A stretch of DNA of 16,870 bases from NCBI GenBank assembly GCA_937901905.1, contig CALDIF010000061.1, positions 1 to 16,870 of the forward strand. Direction: 5' to 3'. A model generated the notes under the pieces. The model had not been told where the DNA came from, searched no databases, and worked only from the letters and a program-made list of their open reading frames with translations. The position numbers and the translations under genes were made by a program. Of the stretch, positions 13,888 through 16,870 are shown one piece after another. How positions within the stretch are numbered: position 1 is the first letter of the stretch; the number at the start of each line of letters is the position of its first letter. The stretch comes from an uncultured Porphyromonadaceae bacterium. Its GTDB lineage: Bacteria > Bacteroidota > Bacteroidia > Bacteroidales > Muribaculaceae.

Positions 13888-14655
13888 ATGGAACTCAATG
13901 AAATAATTCGTCCGGAGAACCGCATTTATGCCAAGCCGGCATTGCTCAACGAAGCGCACATGCACTATTGCCCCGGCTGTAGCCATGGCGTGGTGCACAA
14001 ACTGGTGGCGGAGGTAATCGAGGAGATGGGTGCCGCCGAGTACAGTATAGGTATTTCGCCCGTCGGTTGTGCCGTCTTTGCATATAACTACATCGACATT
14101 GACTGGTTGGAGGCGGCTCACGGTCGCGCAACGGCAATGGCAACCGCCGTCAAGCGTTTGATGCCCGACAAGTTGGTTTTCACCTATCAAGGCGACGGCG
14201 ACTTTGCCGCGATAGGAACCTGCGAGAGCATTCATGCCTGCAACCGTGGTGAGAATATCGCTATCATCTTCATCAATAATGCCATTTACGGCATGACAGG
14301 CGGTCAGATGGCTCCCACTACCCTATTGGGACAACCCACGGCGACATGCCCATACGGTCGTCGTGCTGACCTCAACGGATACCCCCTGTCAATAACACCG
14401 TTGTTAAGTCAACTTGACGGCACGTGCTATGTGACGCGGCAGAGCGTTCACACCCCCGGTGCCGTGCGCAAGACACGAGCCGCCTTGAAGCGTGCGTTCG
14501 AGAACAGTATCGCATGTCGCGGTACGAGTGTGGTCGAGGTGGTCAGCACCTGCAACAGCGGTTGGAAAATGGCACCCGAACGTGCTAACGAGTGGATGGT
14601 CGAACATATGTTCGAGAAATATCCTCTCGGCGATTTGAAAGTTAATGACAAATAA
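13888..14655 (+). CDS. 2-oxoacid:ferredoxin oxidoreductase beta subunit (thiamine diphosphate-binding)
   Basis: This 255-residue subunit holds the thiamine diphosphate and Mg2+ site. The cofactor motif is clear: GDGDFAAIG (102-110), then NNAIYGMTGGQ (130-140), matching GDG...N for metal and diphosphate binding. CPGCSHG (28-34) and Cys61 in SPVGCAVF are conserved in this branch. No ferredoxin domain is fused, which fits a separate delta subunit. Downstream, GQMAPTTLLGQPTATCPYGR is characteristic of the four-subunit 2-oxoacid oxidoreductases. Start ATG 13888 follows a nearby ATG at 13881 that is out of frame. The gamma gene begins 9 bases after the stop, so the two are probably translated from one message. 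Confidence 0.92.
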   Translation: MELNEIIRPENRIYAKPALLNEAHMHYCPGCSHGVVHKLVAEVIEEMGAAEYSIGISPVGCAVFAYNYIDIDWLEAAHGRATAMATAVKRLMPDKLVFTYQGDGDFAAIGTCESIHACNRGENIAIIFINNAIYGMTGGQMAPTTLLGQPTATCPYGRRADLNGYPLSITPLLSQLDGTCYVTRQSVHTPGAVRKTRAALKRAFENSIACRGTSVVEVVSTCNSGWKMAPERANEWMVEHMFEKYPLGDLKVNDK

Positions 14656-14664
14656 GACACAACG

Positions 14665-15219
14665 ATGAAACACGAGATAATTATAGCCGGCTTCGGTGGA
14701 CAAGGTGTATTGTCCATGGGCAAGATACTCGCTTACTCGGGGTTGATGGAAGACAAGGAGGTGACGTGGTTGCCTTCGTACGGTCCCGAGCAACGCGGTG
14801 GCACAGCCAACGTCACGGTCATCATCAGTGACGAGCGCATCAGTTCGCCCGTGCTCAACGAGTACGACATCGTGGTAGTGCTCAATCAGCAGAGCCTTGA
14901 CCGCTTTGAGAGCAAGGTGAAACGCGGCGGCACACTCATCTACGACAGTTACGGTATTCATCGTCCGCCGGTGCGCGACGACATTGAGGTCTATCGCATT
15001 GATGCCATGGAAGCGACTTTCGAGTTAGGTAACAGTAAGTCGTATAACATGATAGTGTTGGGGGCATTGTTGGGCATCTGCCCGATGGTGAGCGTGGATA
15101 ACGTGCTTGCCGGTCTCAAGAAGACGCTACCCGAGCGACACTGGCACTTGATGCCACAAAACGAGCAAGCCCTGCGTCATGGTATGAAACTTGTCAAGCA
15201 CGATGCCGATGGAGTTTGA
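14665..15219 (+). CDS. 2-oxoacid:ferredoxin oxidoreductase gamma subunit
   Basis: This 184-residue protein is the family's catalytic gamma domain, which completes the active site near the CoA-binding region. It opens with IIIAGFGGQGVLSMGKILA; GFGGQG at 9-14 is the family signature. SYGPEQRGGTANV (38-50) is a second conserved block, and VLGALLGICPMV (about 131-142) is typical of the C-terminal half. Size is normal for the separate gamma subunit. It is the last subunit gene of the operon. Its final codons overlap the start of dnaB, with the TGA stop at 15217-15219 lying after the dnaB ATG. Co-transcription with dnaB is therefore likely. Confidence 0.91.
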   Translation: MKHEIIIAGFGGQGVLSMGKILAYSGLMEDKEVTWLPSYGPEQRGGTANVTVIISDERISSPVLNEYDIVVVLNQQSLDRFESKVKRGGTLIYDSYGIHRPPVRDDIEVYRIDAMEATFELGNSKSYNMIVLGALLGICPMVSVDNVLAGLKKTLPERHWHLMPQNEQALRHGMKLVKHDADGV

Positions 15220-16786
15220 ATTATCACGCCGTCGGGCTCAACCTCGTCGCCCCGTTCACGAGGGCGGTGTAGACGAGACGTTGGGCAAATTGCCACCTCA
15301 AGATCTTGAGTTGGAAGCCGCTGTTCTCGGTGCGCTCATGTTGGAAAAAGATGCCTATTCCCAAGTGAGTGACATCTTGTCGTCCAATAGTTTTTACGAC
15401 TCTGCCAACCGATTGATATATGATGCCATCGTGGCACTCGGCGCGGCACAACGCCCCATCGACATGCTCACCGTGGCTGAACAACTGCGCACAACCGGCA
15501 CTCTCGAGCAAGCCGGCGGACTACCGCGCATAAGCGAGTTGACAGGACGTGTGAGCAGTGCCGCCAACATTGAGTTTCACGCTCGCATTGTGCAACAAAA
15601 ATACCTCGCACGCGAGTTAATCAGTTTTTCAACCCAAATCGAGGAACTCGCTTTTGACGAGAGCATTGACGTGTTCGACTTGATGCAAGAAGCCGAGGGT
15701 CAGTTGTTCGAGATCTCCAAGAACACGCTCAAGCGTGATGTCGTGCAAATTGACCCCGTCATCAACGAGGCAATAGCCAAGATACAAGAAGCAGCAAACC
15801 GCGAGGACGGTTTGAGTGGTTTGCAAACCGGTTATCACGACCTTGATCGCTTGACAAGCGGTTGGCAAAACAGCGACTTGATTATCATCGCCGCACGCCC
15901 CGCAATGGGAAAAACCGCTATGGTACTCTCGATGGCAAAAAACATGGCGGTCGATTACAACACCCCCGTGGGTCTATTCTCGCTTGAAATGAGTCGCTTG
16001 CAACTCGTTAACCGTCTTATCAGCAACGTGTGTTCGCTTGAGGGTGAAAAAATCAAGAACGGACGACTCACCAACCTCGAGTGGGACAACCTCATGGCAC
16101 GCGTGAAGTCATTATTCTCGGCACCGATTTACGTTGACGATACCCCGTCGCTTTCCATCTTTGAGTTGCGCACCAAGGCGCGCCGACTCGTGCGTGAGCA
16201 TAACGTCAAGATAATCATTATTGACTACTTGCAACTGATGAATGCTACGGGCATGAAATTCGGCAGTCGCGAGCAAGAGGTCAGTACGATAAGTCGCTCG
16301 CTCAAGCAACTTGCCAAGGAACTGGACATTCCCATCATCGCTCTGTCGCAACTTAACCGTAGCGTGGAACAACGCGGTGACGACAAGAACGGAAAGCGAC
16401 CGCAGTTGAGCGACCTGCGCGAGAGTGGTGCAATCGAACAAGACGCCGATATAGTGTGCTTCATTCATCGTCCCGAATATTACACCCGCAGCGGCGAGGA
16501 TGCCGAGGGTAACGATATTCGCGGTAAGGCAGAATTCATTATTGCCAAGCACCGCAGCGGTGCCGTAGATACGGTCGAGTTGCGTTTTGTCAAGCAATAT
16601 GCGCGTTTCGAGAATTGGGATGACAATAACATTGACCTCCATGCCGAGCCCGCACGTCGAGCCAGTCGCATGAACGATGATGTGGGCATGGGTGAAGACA
16701 TCGCCTCACCCGCCTTTGGCGACAACGTGCCACTGCCCGATGCCGATATTCTTCCCGACCGCGGGGACGACACCGTCCCATTTTAA
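15203..16786 (+). CDS. dnaB: Replicative DNA helicase DnaB
   Basis: This hexameric 5'-3' helicase unwinds DNA at the replication fork. The N-terminal primase-interacting domain spans about residues 30-135 (PPQDLELEAAVLGALMLEKD), a linker follows, and the RecA-like ATPase domain covers about 200-470. Walker A is ARPAMGKTA (231-239), Walker B IIIIDYLQLM (337-346), and SQLNRSVEQR (382-391), DLRESGAIEQDAD (404-416) and AKHRSG (448-453) are standard DnaB motifs. The C-terminal tail (about 475-527) is acidic and ends in DDTVPF. No intein is inserted at the Walker A site. Start is uncertain: ATG 15203 (527 residues), ATG 15209 (525) or an upstream TTG at 15191. All lie inside the gamma-subunit gene. 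The stop TAA at 16784-16786 overlaps that of a convergent gene. Confidence 0.94.
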   Translation: MPMEFELSRRRAQPRRPVHEGGVDETLGKLPPQDLELEAAVLGALMLEKDAYSQVSDILSSNSFYDSANRLIYDAIVALGAAQRPIDMLTVAEQLRTTGTLEQAGGLPRISELTGRVSSAANIEFHARIVQQKYLARELISFSTQIEELAFDESIDVFDLMQEAEGQLFEISKNTLKRDVVQIDPVINEAIAKIQEAANREDGLSGLQTGYHDLDRLTSGWQNSDLIIIAARPAMGKTAMVLSMAKNMAVDYNTPVGLFSLEMSRLQLVNRLISNVCSLEGEKIKNGRLTNLEWDNLMARVKSLFSAPIYVDDTPSLSIFELRTKARRLVREHNVKIIIIDYLQLMNATGMKFGSREQEVSTISRSLKQLAKELDIPIIALSQLNRSVEQRGDDKNGKRPQLSDLRESGAIEQDADIVCFIHRPEYYTRSGEDAEGNDIRGKAEFIIAKHRSGAVDTVELRFVKQYARFENWDDNNIDLHAEPARRASRMNDDVGMGEDIASPAFGDNVPLPDADILPDRGDDTVPF

Positions 16787-16870
16787 AACAGTTCGGCAAC
16801 CTTCACCTCATATTCACCTGCCAACTGTCCGTTGTATTCCCTGATGCAGGTGTCATTCACCACATCCTCA
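16783..16870 (-). CDS. C-terminal end of an unidentified convergent gene, cut by window edge
   Basis: The minus strand is open from the window edge to a TAA at 16783-16785 and encodes 28 residues ending NGQLAGEYEVKVAELF. It is too short to name. It fits a gene convergent with dnaB because the alternative is a gap with no terminator. Both stop codons sit in the palindrome TTTTAAAA at 16781-16788, so the genes overlap by two bases. An open frame of this length can also arise by chance. Confidence 0.45.
   Translation of the reverse strand, partial: EDVVNDTCIREYNGQLAGEYEVKVAELF

Noticed and set aside
13226..13888. 220-residue open frame opposite the alpha-subunit gene
   Set aside because: The stop-free antisense frame follows from codon use of the real gene; similar long shadows lie opposite the beta, gamma and dnaB genes.

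Overview
This looks like chromosomal DNA from an anaerobic Bacteroidota, most likely Bacteroidales. Four signals point that way. Promoters have the Bacteroidetes form TTTG, 19-21 bases, TAnnTTTG, seen clearly before the fRMsr gene, the tRNA, the tolC-like gene and the ferredoxin gene, and in a weaker form before the DUF2461 gene. The tRNA gene has no encoded CCA. Ribosome-binding sites are weak. The proteins (NhaD, a TonB receptor paired with an HMA protein, a four-subunit 2-oxoacid:ferredoxin oxidoreductase, DnaB) resemble Bacteroidales family members as I remember them; no database was searched.

Layout, left to right. Bases 2-1069 (+) are the 3' part of an NhaD-type Na+/H+ antiporter gene cut by the window edge. 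Bases 1087-4180 (+) form a promoter-led operon: free methionine-(R)-sulfoxide reductase, a TonB-dependent receptor that starts inside the previous stop codon (ATGA) and is broken by a one-base frameshift at a run of seven G, and a small exported heavy-metal-associated (HMA) protein. Two long hairpins that share one arm (4252-4326) separate this operon from a convergent unknown gene (4329-4733, -). A repeat-rich gap and a tRNA-Thr(CGT) gene (5028-5100, -) follow.

Bases 5242-11184 (-) are a tripartite RND efflux operon, transcribed tolC-like, membrane-fusion lipoprotein, AcrB-like pump, and ending in a small PII/CutA-like gene. A clear promoter lies at 11227-11257. A DUF2461 gene (11408-12082, +) diverges from it. 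A roughly 430-base intergenic stretch with a long-range inverted repeat precedes a promoter (12442-12472) and the tightly packed delta-alpha-beta-gamma genes of a 2-oxoacid:ferredoxin oxidoreductase. The replicative helicase gene dnaB starts inside the end of the gamma gene. The window closes with the tail of an unknown convergent gene whose stop codon overlaps that of dnaB.

Functionally, the window combines ion homeostasis, repair of oxidised methionine with probable metal uptake or handling at the envelope, multidrug-type efflux, ferredoxin-linked 2-oxoacid oxidation and replication. I do not see phage, insertion sequences, CRISPR or a defence island. The features most worth a second look are the G-run frameshift, the competing hairpins, the PII-like partner of the pump, and the two structured gaps at 4734-5027 and 12083-12441. 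No clearly new system is evident.
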